From NCBI RefSeq assembly GCF_008274805.1, contig NZ_CP022579.1:1488001-1552000 (forward strand): DNA of 64,000 nt, read 5' to 3'. The position numbers and the translations under genes are program-made. This stretch comes from Oryzomicrobium terrae. Lineage in GTDB: Bacteria > Pseudomonadota > Gammaproteobacteria > Burkholderiales > Rhodocyclaceae. This document shows positions 55,979-64,000 of this stretch, in pieces; position 1 is the first letter of the stretch; each line of letters starts with the position of its first letter. The notes below the pieces were generated by a model that saw only the letters and a list, made by a program, of their open reading frames with translations, did no database searches and was not told the origin of the DNA.

Positions 55979-56800
55979 ATGAACACCGTTCTCACGCCTC
56001 TCCTTCCTTCCCCGGGCCCTGTCGAAGCGGCTCTGGCGCGTATCCGCATCGTGTTGTGCCGGCCGAGCCACCCGGGCAACATCGGGGCGGCCGCCCGGGC
56101 GATGAAAACCATGGGGCTGACCCGGCTGGTGCTGGTGTCGCCGAAGAGTTTTCCCGATGAAGAGGCCACCACTCGGGCAGCCGGTTCCCAGGACGTGCTG
56201 GAAGCCGCTCACGTTTGCGCCACCCTGGACGAGGCCCTGGCCGGCACCGTGATGTCCCTGGCCCTGTCGGCACGCAAGCGCGAAGTGGGGCCGCCGCCCC
56301 TGGCTGCCCGGGAGGCGGCGGCGACCCTGGTCGATCTGGCGTCCCGCCCGGACGAGGCAGGGGGAGGTGAGGTGGCCCTGGTGTTCGGCAACGAGACGGT
56401 TGGTTTGTCCAACGATGAGGCGCTGCGCTGCAGCCGGCTGGTGACCATTCCCTCCAATCCGGCCTACAGCTCCCTCAACCTGGGGGCCGCGGTGCAGTTG
56501 CTCGCCTGGGAGGTGCGCATGGCGGCCTACGACCAGCGTCCGCCGGAATCGACCGTGGCCACGCCGTTTTCGTCGCCGGCGGCGGCGTTCGAGGACGTTG
56601 AAGGGTTCATTGCCCATCTGGAACGGGTGATGATCGACAGCGGCTTCCATAACCCTGCCCAGCCCAAACGCCTGATGCCCAAGCTGCGCCGCCTGTTCGC
56701 CCGGGCCGGACTTGAGCGAGACGAGGTCAATATCCTGCGCGGATTGCTGGCGGCGGTGGAGGCCAAAATGGCGCCCGCCAAGGCATCGTCCCCGGAATAA
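55979..56800 (+). CDS. trmJ: tRNA (cytidine/uridine-2'-O-)-methyltransferase TrmJ
   Basis: This 273-residue SPOUT methylase has motif 1 ([20 protein letters not shown]), motif 2 ([16 protein letters not shown]) and motif 3 ([24 protein letters not shown]), forming the trefoil knot that binds S-adenosylmethionine. TrmJ methylates ribose of nucleotide 32 in several tRNAs. A C-terminal helical extension is present. It lies upstream of cysE and iscR, a gene order shared by many beta- and gammaproteobacteria. Confidence 0.95.
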   Translation: MNTVLTPLLPSPGPVEAALARIRIVLCRPSHPGNIGAAARAMKTMGLTRLVLVSPKSFPDEEATTRAAGSQDVLEAAHVCATLDEALAGTVMSLALSARKREVGPPPLAAREAAATLVDLASRPDEAGGGEVALVFGNETVGLSNDEALRCSRLVTIPSNPAYSSLNLGAAVQLLAWEVRMAAYDQRPPESTVATPFSSPAAAFEDVEGFIAHLERVMIDSGFHNPAQPKRLMPKLRRLFARAGLERDEVNILRGLLAAVEAKMAPAKASSPE

Positions 56801-56824
56801 AAGTTGAGTGAAAAAGTCGGGTAA
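56800..56824 (+). promoter_or_regulatory. IscR type-1-like box upstream of cysE
   Basis: AAAGTTGAGTGAAAAA-GTCGGGTAA agrees with the E. coli IscR type-1 consensus at 21 of 25 positions by eye. It overlaps the last bases of trmJ and lies ~70 bp before the cysE ATG, next to an AT-rich promoter-like stretch. Confidence 0.5.
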
Positions 56825-56893
56825 TTTAGAATTTAATCAAATCCCGTTTTTCTGCTTTCCTCTCAATCCCCGTAGCCCGAAGAGACCGCTTCC

Positions 56894-57655
56894 ATGTTCA
56901 AGCGCATGCGCGAAGACATCCGTTCCGTATTCGACCGCGACCCGGCCGCCCGCTCGGTGTGGGAGGTGCTGACCTGCTATCCGGGCATGCACGCGGTGTG
57001 GATGCACCGGATCGCACATTGGTTCTGGGGGCATCGCCTGCGTTGGCTGGCGCGCTTCACCTCGCACTTGGCGCGCTTTTTCACGGGCATCGAGATCCAC
57101 CCCGGCGCCACCATCGGCCGGCGCTTCTTCATCGACCACGGCATGGGTGTGGTCATTGGCGAGACGGCCCTGATCGGCGACGACGTGACCCTCTATCACG
57201 GCGTCACGCTAGGCGGCACCTCGTGGAACAAGGGCAAGCGCCATCCCACCCTGGAAAACGGGGTGGTGGTGGGGGCCGGCGCCATGATCCTCGGCCCGAT
57301 CACCATTGGCGCAGGTGCCAAGGTTGGCTCCAACGCGGTGGTGGTCAAGGAAGTCCCCGCCGGTGGTACCGCCGTGGGTAATCCGGCCCGGGTGGTGCTG
57401 CGTGAGGAGGGCGACAAGGACAAGGCGCGCATGGAGATGGCCCAGCAAATGGGCTTCTCCGCCTACGCCGTGGGGCGCACCGAGGACGATCCCCTGACCA
57501 AGGCCATCCATGGTCTGCTCGACCACGCGGTGGAAACCGACCGCCGTCTTGCCTTGCTGATCGCCCGTCTGGAGCAGATGGGCCTGTCGGCGGAAGAGGC
57601 CTTGGAGACGGCCGACAAGTTCGATCCCAAATACCTGAGTAAAATAGTTGACTAA
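56894..57655 (+). CDS. cysE: Serine O-acetyltransferase
   Basis: The 253-residue product has the left-handed beta-helix of hexapeptide repeats, [43 protein letters not shown], with catalytic His and Asp, and the CysE N-terminal helical domain. It acetylates serine, the first step of cysteine synthesis. The chain is longer at the C-terminus (about 60 residues after the helix) than some CysE proteins. Its last four codons and stop (ATA GTT GAC TAA) also form an IscR half-site. It lies directly upstream of iscR. Confidence 0.95.
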   Translation: MFKRMREDIRSVFDRDPAARSVWEVLTCYPGMHAVWMHRIAHWFWGHRLRWLARFTSHLARFFTGIEIHPGATIGRRFFIDHGMGVVIGETALIGDDVTLYHGVTLGGTSWNKGKRHPTLENGVVVGAGAMILGPITIGAGAKVGSNAVVVKEVPAGGTAVGNPARVVLREEGDKDKARMEMAQQMGFSAYAVGRTEDDPLTKAIHGLLDHAVETDRRLALLIARLEQMGLSAEEALETADKFDPKYLSKIVD

Positions 57656-57656
57656 A

Positions 57657-57710
57657 TAGTTGACTGAAAAAAACGGGTATTGCTATAGTTGACTAAACGG
57701 ATCAGGTATT
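57657..57710 (+). promoter_or_regulatory. Two IscR type-1-like binding sites upstream of iscR
   Basis: Two 25-bp copies, 57657-57681 and 57686-57710, both begin ATAGTTGACT and end GGTAT and are separated by 4 bp. Each fits the E. coli type-1 IscR consensus at 21-22 of 25 positions by eye. An additional ATAGTTGACTAA half-site (57645) overlaps the end of cysE. Holo-IscR would repress the operon here. Confidence 0.75.
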
Positions 57711-57795
57711 GGGCTGGCCTTGTGTTGAGGCTGTGTTTACCGATTTCCTGAATCATTACGTCATAGAGATCGAAAATCGAGACTGCGAGGTTGCC

Positions 57796-58302
57796 ATGCG
57801 ACTCACCACCAAGGGACGTTTTGCGGTTACGGCCATGATCGACCTGGCCCTGCGCGGTCAGGACGGGCCCGTGACCCTGGCCGGTATCAGCGAACGGCAA
57901 AAGATTTCCCTCTCCTACTTGGAACAGCTGTTCGGTAAATTGCGCCGGCACCAGTTGGTGGAGAGCGTGCGCGGTCCCGGAGGCGGTTACTGCATGGCCC
58001 GGCCCCTGGATCAGGTTTCCGTAGCCGACATCATCCGTGCGGTAGACGAGCCTCTCGATGCCACCCAGTGCGGCGGACGCGAGAACTGTCACGGCGAGCA
58101 CCGCTGCATGACCCACGATCTGTGGACCACGCTCAACCTCAAGATGTACGAGTACCTGAGTTCGGTGTTTCTCGCCGATCTGGTTTCCCAGCAGCAGGCC
58201 CGCCATGTCGATGCGGACGCTGCTGCGGTGGCCGGCGGCGTGACCAATATCCCGGCTGCGTCGCTGCAGCGTAGCCCGGCCAAATCCATGGCCGCGGTAT
58301 AA
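57796..58302 (+). CDS. iscR: Fe-S cluster-sensing regulator IscR
   Basis: This 168-residue Rrf2-family protein begins MRLTTKGRFAVTAMIDLAL, with HTH residues ISLSYLEQLFGKLRR. The cluster ligands Cys92, Cys98, Cys104 and His107 are in CGGRENCHGEHRCMTH. The [2Fe-2S] form represses the isc operon; the apo form activates others. Two matching type-1 boxes lie upstream. ATG at 57796 gives the standard start, with GAGG before it. The last ~30 residues form a low-complexity Ala-rich tail. Confidence 0.96.
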   Translation: MRLTTKGRFAVTAMIDLALRGQDGPVTLAGISERQKISLSYLEQLFGKLRRHQLVESVRGPGGGYCMARPLDQVSVADIIRAVDEPLDATQCGGRENCHGEHRCMTHDLWTTLNLKMYEYLSSVFLADLVSQQQARHVDADAAAVAGGVTNIPAASLQRSPAKSMAAV

Positions 58303-58348
58303 GGCCCTTCGTTGATCTTGCTTTCCCTGGATACCCAAGGCTGACGCC

Positions 58349-59509
58349 GTGTTCGCCCCCGCTTACCTGGACCACAACGCCACCACCCCGGTCGCTCCCG
58401 AGGTGCTGGAGGCCATGCTGCCCTACCTGCGCGAGCAGTACGGCAACCCCTCCAGCCGCCACGAGTACGGCCGGGCGGCGCGCCGGGCAGTGGACGAGGC
58501 CCGGGAACAGGTGGCGGCCGCCGTCGGTGCCCATCCCACCGAGGTGGTGTTTACCAGCGGCGGGTCGGAAGCCAACAATCTCTTCCTCAAGGGCGCCACC
58601 TTGGTGGGCAAGCCCGGTGCCCTGGCGGTTTCGGCCATCGAGCACCCCTGCGTCATCAAGCCGGCCGAGCAGCTGGCGCGGGCGGGCTGGGCCGTGACCA
58701 AGATTGCCGTCGATCCGCTTGGACGCCTGTGCCCCAATGCCTATGCGTCGGCCCTGGCTGCCCATCCGTTGCTGGTGTCGGTGATGCTCGCCAACAACGA
58801 AACCGGGGTGGTGCAGGACGTGGCGGCCCTGGCGGCGCAAGCCCGCGCGGCAGGGGCCTGGTTCCACACCGATGCGGTGCAGGCCCTGGGCAAGATGCCG
58901 GTGGACTTCCGCGCCCTGGGCGTGGCCGCCATGACGGTTTCGTCGCACAAGATCTACGGCCCCAAGGGCGCGGCGGCCCTGGTACTCGACAAGCGTGTCG
59001 ATCTCCAGCCCCTGATTGCCGGCGGTGGCCATGAGCGTGGCCTGCGCTCCGGTACCGAGAACGTGGCGGCCATCGTCGGTTTTGGCCATGCCTGCACTTT
59101 GGCGGTGGCGGGCCTGGCCCGTCGGAGCGAACACATGCGTACCCTGCGCCAGGCGCTGGAAACGGGCCTGGTCGGCCTGGGGGCGACCCGTTTCGGTGCG
59201 GAGGGGCTGGACGATGCGGCGCGCCTGCCCAATACCAGCTACTTTGCGTTTTCCGGCATCGACGGCGAAACCTTGGTGGGCAAGCTCGACCGGGAAGGCT
59301 TCGCTTGCGCCAGCGGCGCTGCCTGCTCCTCCGCCAACCCCGAGCCCTCCCATGTGCTCGCGGCGATGGGCGTGGACGCCGGCCTGGCCCGGGGCGCGGT
59401 GCGCGTCAGCGTGGGGGAGGGCAACACCCTCGCCGACGTGGAGCGTTTTTTGCAAACCCTAAAACAGACGGTGGAACGCTTGAAAAGCCTATCCACCTTG
59501 GCAGCTTGA
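58349..59509 (+). CDS. Cysteine desulfurase family protein, second copy (NifS-like)
   Basis: This 386-residue PLP enzyme has the Lys in SSHKIYGPKGAA, the Asp/His cofactor contacts, and an active-site Cys in FACASGAACSSANPEPSH (about Cys326). It shares only moderate similarity with IscS downstream, differing in the active-site loop, and lacks the IscS C-terminal extension for scaffold binding. GTG start at 58349. It sits between iscR and iscS, so it belongs to the isc operon. A specialised sulfur donor or a NifS-like paralogue is possible. Confidence 0.9.
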   Translation: MFAPAYLDHNATTPVAPEVLEAMLPYLREQYGNPSSRHEYGRAARRAVDEAREQVAAAVGAHPTEVVFTSGGSEANNLFLKGATLVGKPGALAVSAIEHPCVIKPAEQLARAGWAVTKIAVDPLGRLCPNAYASALAAHPLLVSVMLANNETGVVQDVAALAAQARAAGAWFHTDAVQALGKMPVDFRALGVAAMTVSSHKIYGPKGAAALVLDKRVDLQPLIAGGGHERGLRSGTENVAAIVGFGHACTLAVAGLARRSEHMRTLRQALETGLVGLGATRFGAEGLDDAARLPNTSYFAFSGIDGETLVGKLDREGFACASGAACSSANPEPSHVLAAMGVDAGLARGAVRVSVGEGNTLADVERFLQTLKQTVERLKSLSTLAA

Positions 59510-59574
59510 CCGGGCGCAGGCGGTAAAATACTGCCCCGCCCCTCGACCCTATTGACTCAACGGAGCACAGAAAC

Positions 59575-60786
59575 ATGCTGAAACTGCCGATTTACCTGGA
59601 CTATTCGGCCACCACCCCGGTGGATCCCCGGGTCGCGGAAAAGATGATCCCCTACCTGGTGGAGAATTTCGGCAACCCCGCTTCCCGTTCCCACTCCTTC
59701 GGCTGGACTGCCGAAGCGGCGGTGGAAGAGGCCCGCGAGCAGGTGGCTGCGCTGGTGGGGGCCGATGCCAAGGAAATCGTGTGGACCTCCGGCGCCACCG
59801 AGTCGAACAACCTGGCGATCAAAGGGGCGGCCCATTTCTATTCCGGCAAGGGTAAGCACCTGATCACGGTGAAGACCGAGCACAAGGCTGTGCTCGACAC
59901 CATGCGCGAACTGGAGCGCCAGGGCTTCGAGGTCACCTACCTGGACGTTCAGGACAACGGCCTGCTCGACCTGGACGTGTTCAAGGCGGCGATCCGTCCC
60001 GACACCATCCTTGCCTCGGTGATGTTCGTGAACAACGAAATCGGCGTGGTTCAGCCCATCGCCGAGCTCGGCGAGATCTGCCGTGCCAAGGGCGTGATCT
60101 TCCACGTGGATTCCGCCCAGGCCACCGGCAAGGTGGATATCGACCTGGACAAGCTCAAGGTCGATCTGATGAGCTTCTCTGCCCACAAGACCTACGGCCC
60201 CAAGGGCATTGGCGCCCTGTACGTGCGCCGCAAGCCGCGTATCCGCCTGGAAGCCCAGATGCACGGTGGCGGCCATGAGCGCGGCATGCGTTCTGGCACC
60301 CTGGCCACCCACCAGATCGTCGGCATGGGCGAGGCCTTCCGTATCGCCAAAGAAGAGATGGCGGCCGAGAACGTCCGCATCGCCACGCTGCAGCAGCGCC
60401 TGCTGAAGGGTCTCACCGATATGCAGGAAGTCTATGTGAACGGCGATCTGGAGCACCGGGTGCCCCACAACCTGAACATTTCCTTCGCCTACGTCGAAGG
60501 CGAATCGATGATCATGGCGGTCAAGGACCTGGCCGTGTCGTCCGGCTCCGCCTGCACCTCGGCCTCCCTGGAACCGTCCTACGTGCTGCGTGCCCTGGGC
60601 CGCAACGACGAACTGGCCCACAGCTCGATCCGCTTCTCCATCGGCCGCTTCACCACCGAGGAAGAGATCGACTACACCATTGACCTGATGCACAAGAAGA
60701 TCGGCAAGCTGCGCGAGCTCTCTCCCCTCTGGGAGATGGTGCAAGAAGGCATCGACCTGAACACCGTGCAGTGGGCTGCCCACTAA
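59575..60786 (+). CDS. iscS: Cysteine desulfurase IscS
   Basis: The 403-residue protein matches IscS in length and sequence: [38 protein letters not shown] with PLP Lys, and the active loop [23 protein letters not shown] with Cys327 region. The C-terminal [26 protein letters not shown] tail binds IscU. It extracts sulfur from cysteine for Fe-S clusters and tRNA thiolation. Good ribosome site CGGAGC precedes ATG. Confidence 0.97.
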   Translation: MLKLPIYLDYSATTPVDPRVAEKMIPYLVENFGNPASRSHSFGWTAEAAVEEAREQVAALVGADAKEIVWTSGATESNNLAIKGAAHFYSGKGKHLITVKTEHKAVLDTMRELERQGFEVTYLDVQDNGLLDLDVFKAAIRPDTILASVMFVNNEIGVVQPIAELGEICRAKGVIFHVDSAQATGKVDIDLDKLKVDLMSFSAHKTYGPKGIGALYVRRKPRIRLEAQMHGGGHERGMRSGTLATHQIVGMGEAFRIAKEEMAAENVRIATLQQRLLKGLTDMQEVYVNGDLEHRVPHNLNISFAYVEGESMIMAVKDLAVSSGSACTSASLEPSYVLRALGRNDELAHSSIRFSIGRFTTEEEIDYTIDLMHKKIGKLRELSPLWEMVQEGIDLNTVQWAAH

Positions 60787-60831
60787 GTCACCAATACTGG
60801 CCCACGCACCCCTGACCCTAGGAGAAACATC

Positions 60832-61218
60832 ATGGCATACAGCGTAAAAGTGCTGGATCACTACGAAAACCCCCGCAACGTCGGCTCCTTCACCAAGGAC
60901 GAAGAAGGCGTCGGCACCGGCATGGTGGGTGCTCCCGCCTGCGGCGACGTGATGAAGCTGCAAATCAAGGTGGGCAAGGACGGCGTCATCGAAGATGCCA
61001 AGTTCAAGACCTACGGCTGCGGTTCCGCCATTGCCTCCAGCTCCCTGGTGACCGAATGGGTCAAGGGCAAGAGCCTGGACGAGGCCCTCGAGATCAAGAA
61101 CACCCAGATCGCCGAGGAACTGGCCCTGCCGCCGGTGAAGATCCACTGCTCCATCCTCGCCGAGGACGCCATCAAGGCGGCCGTGGCCGACTACAAGAAG
61201 AAGCAGGACGACAAGTAA
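60832..61218 (+). CDS. iscU: Fe-S cluster assembly scaffold IscU
   Basis: This 128-residue scaffold has the three cluster Cys residues in APACGD, TYGCGS and KIHCS, and the LPPVK motif recognised by HscA. It assembles [2Fe-2S] clusters with sulfur from IscS. AGGAG precedes ATG. Confidence 0.97.
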   Translation: MAYSVKVLDHYENPRNVGSFTKDEEGVGTGMVGAPACGDVMKLQIKVGKDGVIEDAKFKTYGCGSAIASSSLVTEWVKGKSLDEALEIKNTQIAEELALPPVKIHCSILAEDAIKAAVADYKKKQDDK

Positions 61219-61290
61219 TCCCGCCGCGGGGCCGCCCACAAGGCAGCCCTGCCGGCCGACCGTTTTTTCTAGTCTTCTTCAGGAGTCATC

Positions 61291-61614
61291 ATGGCTATCA
61301 CTCTCACTGAAAACGCCGCCAAGCACGTCACCGGTTTTCTCAGCAAGCGCGGCAAGGGCGTCGGCCTGCGCCTGGGCGTGCGTACCAGCGGCTGTTCCGG
61401 CATGGCCTACAAGCTGGAATTCGTCGACGAGCTGGGTGACGAGGATCAGGTGTTCGAGAGCCATGGCGTCAAGGTGGTGATCGATCCGAAGAGCCTGCCC
61501 TACCTGGACGGCACCGAGCTCGACTACGCCAAGGAAGGTCTCAACGAGGGGTTCAAGTTCAACAACCCCAACGTCAAGGATCAGTGCGGCTGCGGCGAAA
61601 GCTTCAAAGTCTGA
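61291..61614 (+). CDS. iscA: A-type Fe-S carrier IscA
   Basis: This 107-residue protein has Cys in [12 protein letters not shown] and the C-terminal CGCGESF pair, the ligands for Fe or a cluster. It carries clusters from IscU to targets. The stop codon overlaps the hscB ATG by one base. Confidence 0.97.
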   Translation: MAITLTENAAKHVTGFLSKRGKGVGLRLGVRTSGCSGMAYKLEFVDELGDEDQVFESHGVKVVIDPKSLPYLDGTELDYAKEGLNEGFKFNNPNVKDQCGCGESFKV

Positions 61615-62144
61615 TGGATCTGAGCGCCAACTACTTCGCCCTGTTCGAGTTGCCGACTACTTTCGAGCTGGACCGGTCGGCCCTCGACAGCCGCTACCGG
61701 GTGCTGCAGGCCGAGGTCCATCCGGATCGCTTCGCCGGCAGCACCGACGCCGAACGGCGCCGTTCGATGCAGTGGGCCACCCGGGTCAACGAAGGCTACC
61801 GGGTGCTGCGTCGCCCGCTGGAGCGGGCCCGCTATCTGCTCGAACTGCACGGCCATGACGTGGATGCGGAACGCAACACCGCCATGGCGCCGGAGTTCCT
61901 CATGGAGCAGATGGAGTGGCGTGAAGGGGTGATGGAGGCTCGCATTGCCGGCGATCTCGCCGCCCTGGAAGACATCCATCGCCGTCTCAAGCACACCCTG
62001 GCCGAACGCTACGACGAGCTGGGGGCGTTGATCGACCAGCAATCCGCTTACATCGAGGCTGCGGACAAGGTCCGCGAATTGATGTTTCTGGAAAAACTGC
62101 TGACCGAGGTAGACGACGCTCTGGCCGATCTGGAAGACGCCTGA
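61614..62144 (+). CDS. hscB: Co-chaperone HscB
   Basis: This 176-residue J-type protein has the HPDRF motif (HPD loop) in the J-domain and a C-terminal helical IscU-binding bundle. It delivers IscU to HscA and stimulates ATP hydrolysis. ATG at 61614 is coupled to the iscA stop (TGATG). Confidence 0.96.
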   Translation: MDLSANYFALFELPTTFELDRSALDSRYRVLQAEVHPDRFAGSTDAERRRSMQWATRVNEGYRVLRRPLERARYLLELHGHDVDAERNTAMAPEFLMEQMEWREGVMEARIAGDLAALEDIHRRLKHTLAERYDELGALIDQQSAYIEAADKVRELMFLEKLLTEVDDALADLEDA

Positions 62145-62226
62145 CGATTTTCCGTTTTGCCCCGGGCCCGAGTTGCCTGACGCCGTTACGACGGCGCCGT
62201 ATCTAACCTTTTTCTACCCGAGAGCC

Positions 62227-64000
62227 ATGGCCCTTCTCCAGATCGCCGAACCCGGCCAGTCCGCCGCCCCTCACGAACACAAGCTCGCCGTGGGCATCGA
62301 CCTGGGTACCACCAATTCCCTGGTCGCTACCGTGCGTAGCGGCATGGCCAAGGTGCTCAACGACGAGCAGGGCCGCTCCATGCTGCCCTCGGTGGTGCGC
62401 TACCTGCCCGACGGCAGCATCGAAGTGGGCCGGGAGGCCCAGCGCCACCAGGCCGACGATCCGCGCAACACCATCGCCTCGGTCAAGCGCTTCATGGGTC
62501 GCGGCCTGCAGGACATCGCCCACGCCGAAGCGCTGCCCTACGAATTCGAATCGGCCCCGGGCATGGTCCGGGTGCGCACCCGGGCTGGGGTGAAGAGCCC
62601 GGTGGAAATTTCCGCGGAAATCCTCAAGTGCTTGAAGGTGCGCGCCGAAGCCGCCCTGGGCGGCGATCTGGTGGGTGTGGTGATCACCGTGCCCGCCTAC
62701 TTCGACGATGCCCAGCGCCAGGCGACCAAGGACGCCGCCAAGCTGGCCGGCCTGAACGTGCTGCGCCTGCTCAACGAACCCACCGCGGCGGCCATCGCCT
62801 ATGGCCTGGACAACAACTCCGAGGGTGTCTTCGCCATCTACGATCTGGGCGGTGGCACCTTCGACATTTCGATCCTGCGCCTGGCCAAGGGCGTGTTCGA
62901 GGTGCTGTCCACCGGCGGCGATTCGGCCCTGGGCGGCGACGATTTTGACCACCGCATCTATTGCTGGATGCTGGAGACCGCCAAGATCAGCCCGCCGTCG
63001 GCTGAGGACGCCCGCCGCCTGATGGAGCGCGCCCGGGAGGCCAAGGAATACCTGACCACCCACGACACCGCGCCGATCAACCTGCGCCTGAAGAGTGGCG
63101 AGACGGTGGACGTGGTGCTGACCACCGAAATCTTCACCGAGATTTCCCAGACCCTGGTGTCCAAGACCATCCAGCCGGTCAAGAAGGCCTTGCGCGACGC
63201 CGGCCTGCGCCCGGACGACATCCAGGGCGTGGTGATGGTGGGCGGTGCCACCCGCATGCCGCAGATCCAGCGCGCCGTGGCCGAGTACTTCAAGCAGGAA
63301 CCGCTCAACAACCTGGACCCGGACAAGGTGGTGGCCCTGGGCGCCGCCAAGCAGGCCGACCTGCTCGCCGGCAACCGCACCAGCGACGACGACTGGCTGC
63401 TGCTCGACGTGATCCCCCTGTCCCTGGGCCTGGAAACCATGGGCGGGCTTACCGAGAAGATCATCCCGCGCAACTCCACCATCCCCATCGCCCGGGCCCA
63501 GGAATTCACCACCTTCAAGGACGGCCAGACCGCCCTGGCGGTGCACGTGGTGCAGGGCGAGCGCGAACTGGTGTCCGATTGCCGTTCCCTGGCCCGCTTC
63601 GAGCTGCACGGCATTCCCCCCATGGTGGCCGGCGCGCCGCGCATTCGCGTCACCTTTCAGGTGGATGCCGACGGCCTGCTTTCGGTGACCGCCCGGGAGA
63701 CCATCTCCGGCGTGGAAGCCAGCGTCACCGTCAAGCCGTCCTACGGCCTGAGCGACGACGAGATCACCACCATGCTGCAGGACTCCATGGCCCACGCCAA
63801 GGACGACGCCTTCCTACGAGCCCTGACCGAATCCCGGGTGGAAGCCCAACGCTTGATCGAAGCGACCCAGGTCGCCCTGGCGGAAGATGCCCACCTGCTC
63901 AACCCGGCTGAACGAGAAAAAATCGACCAGGCGCTGGCCAAGCTTCAGGACGTGCTGCAAGGGGACAACCGTCGCACCATCAACCTGACCATGGACGCGC
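62227..64000 (+). CDS. hscA: Fe-S assembly chaperone HscA (3' end outside window)
   Basis: The 591 residues present begin [35 protein letters not shown] and include the Hsp70 phosphate motifs ([22 protein letters not shown]) and adenosine motif ([12 protein letters not shown]). The substrate-binding domain with [19 protein letters not shown] and most of the lid are visible. HscA releases clusters from IscU with HscB. The last few percent of the gene, and fdx/iscX, lie outside. Confidence 0.96.
   Translation, partial: MALLQIAEPGQSAAPHEHKLAVGIDLGTTNSLVATVRSGMAKVLNDEQGRSMLPSVVRYLPDGSIEVGREAQRHQADDPRNTIASVKRFMGRGLQDIAHAEALPYEFESAPGMVRVRTRAGVKSPVEISAEILKCLKVRAEAALGGDLVGVVITVPAYFDDAQRQATKDAAKLAGLNVLRLLNEPTAAAIAYGLDNNSEGVFAIYDLGGGTFDISILRLAKGVFEVLSTGGDSALGGDDFDHRIYCWMLETAKISPPSAEDARRLMERAREAKEYLTTHDTAPINLRLKSGETVDVVLTTEIFTEISQTLVSKTIQPVKKALRDAGLRPDDIQGVVMVGGATRMPQIQRAVAEYFKQEPLNNLDPDKVVALGAAKQADLLAGNRTSDDDWLLLDVIPLSLGLETMGGLTEKIIPRNSTIPIARAQEFTTFKDGQTALAVHVVQGERELVSDCRSLARFELHGIPPMVAGAPRIRVTFQVDADGLLSVTARETISGVEASVTVKPSYGLSDDEITTMLQDSMAHAKDDAFLRALTESRVEAQRLIEATQVALAEDAHLLNPAEREKIDQALAKLQDVLQGDNRRTINLTMDA

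Overview
The window is high-GC DNA with the gene content and codon use of a betaproteobacterium. The trmJ-cysE-iscR-isc gene order, the many c-di-GMP proteins and the GlrK/GlrR system fit a Rhodocyclaceae member (Azospira/Dechlorosoma-like). That placement is inferred from gene content only. Most of the window is ordinary chromosome, interrupted by one clear genomic island in a tRNA-Ser gene.  Layout. 1-9.5 kb: a truncated MarR regulator with a large palindromic operator, an EF-hand protein, then a signalling block: HD-GYP response regulator plus hybrid kinase on the + strand, Cache-type kinase plus single-domain receiver on the - strand, and a DUF3391/HD-GYP protein. 9.9-16.6 kb: an RND efflux operon (membrane fusion protein, inner-membrane pump, outer-membrane lipoprotein) divergent from its TetR-type repressor, with an operator between them. 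16.6-24.1 kb: tRNA-Ser(GGA) and a ~7.3-kb island flanked by a 17-bp direct repeat of the tRNA 3' end. The island carries RNase HI, a BRO-N antirepressor-like protein, a hairpin-rich non-coding segment, a serine recombinase with a res-like site, a vsr / C5-methyltransferase / putative restriction-enzyme operon, and a tyrosine integrase. 24.2-43 kb: a MASE3-GGDEF-EAL protein, a small multidrug resistance (SMR) exporter of the guanidinium type under a guanidine-II riboswitch, thioredoxin 2, guanine deaminase, an Hsp70-like YegD protein, a class A penicillin-binding protein, PepD, a large secreted alpha/beta hydrolase, an uncharacterised two-gene cassette, a metallo-beta-lactamase-fold hydrolase and a DUF123 protein.  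43-55 kb: an HDOD protein with a PAS-GGDEF-EAL protein, MobA, an AlkA-type glycosylase, a TauE/SafE permease, and glrK-qseG-like-glrR. The last operon is followed by a TGTC-N10-GACA palindrome and a textbook sigma-54 promoter in front of a glycine-zipper gene, which suggests a local GlrR target. 55-64 kb: suhB, trmJ, cysE and the isc operon (iscR, an extra cysteine desulfurase, iscS, iscU, iscA, hscB, truncated hscA). Two IscR type-1-like boxes precede iscR and a third candidate precedes cysE, so cysteine synthesis and Fe-S assembly may be co-regulated.  A family of about five ~60-95-bp imperfect palindromes lies only in intergenic gaps (near 1.3, 9.6, 30.1, 36.0 and 49.6 kb). The most novel material is the island's structured non-coding DNA and its partners, the GlrR/sigma-54 circuit, the repeat family, and the two-gene cassette at 40.0-41.0 kb.
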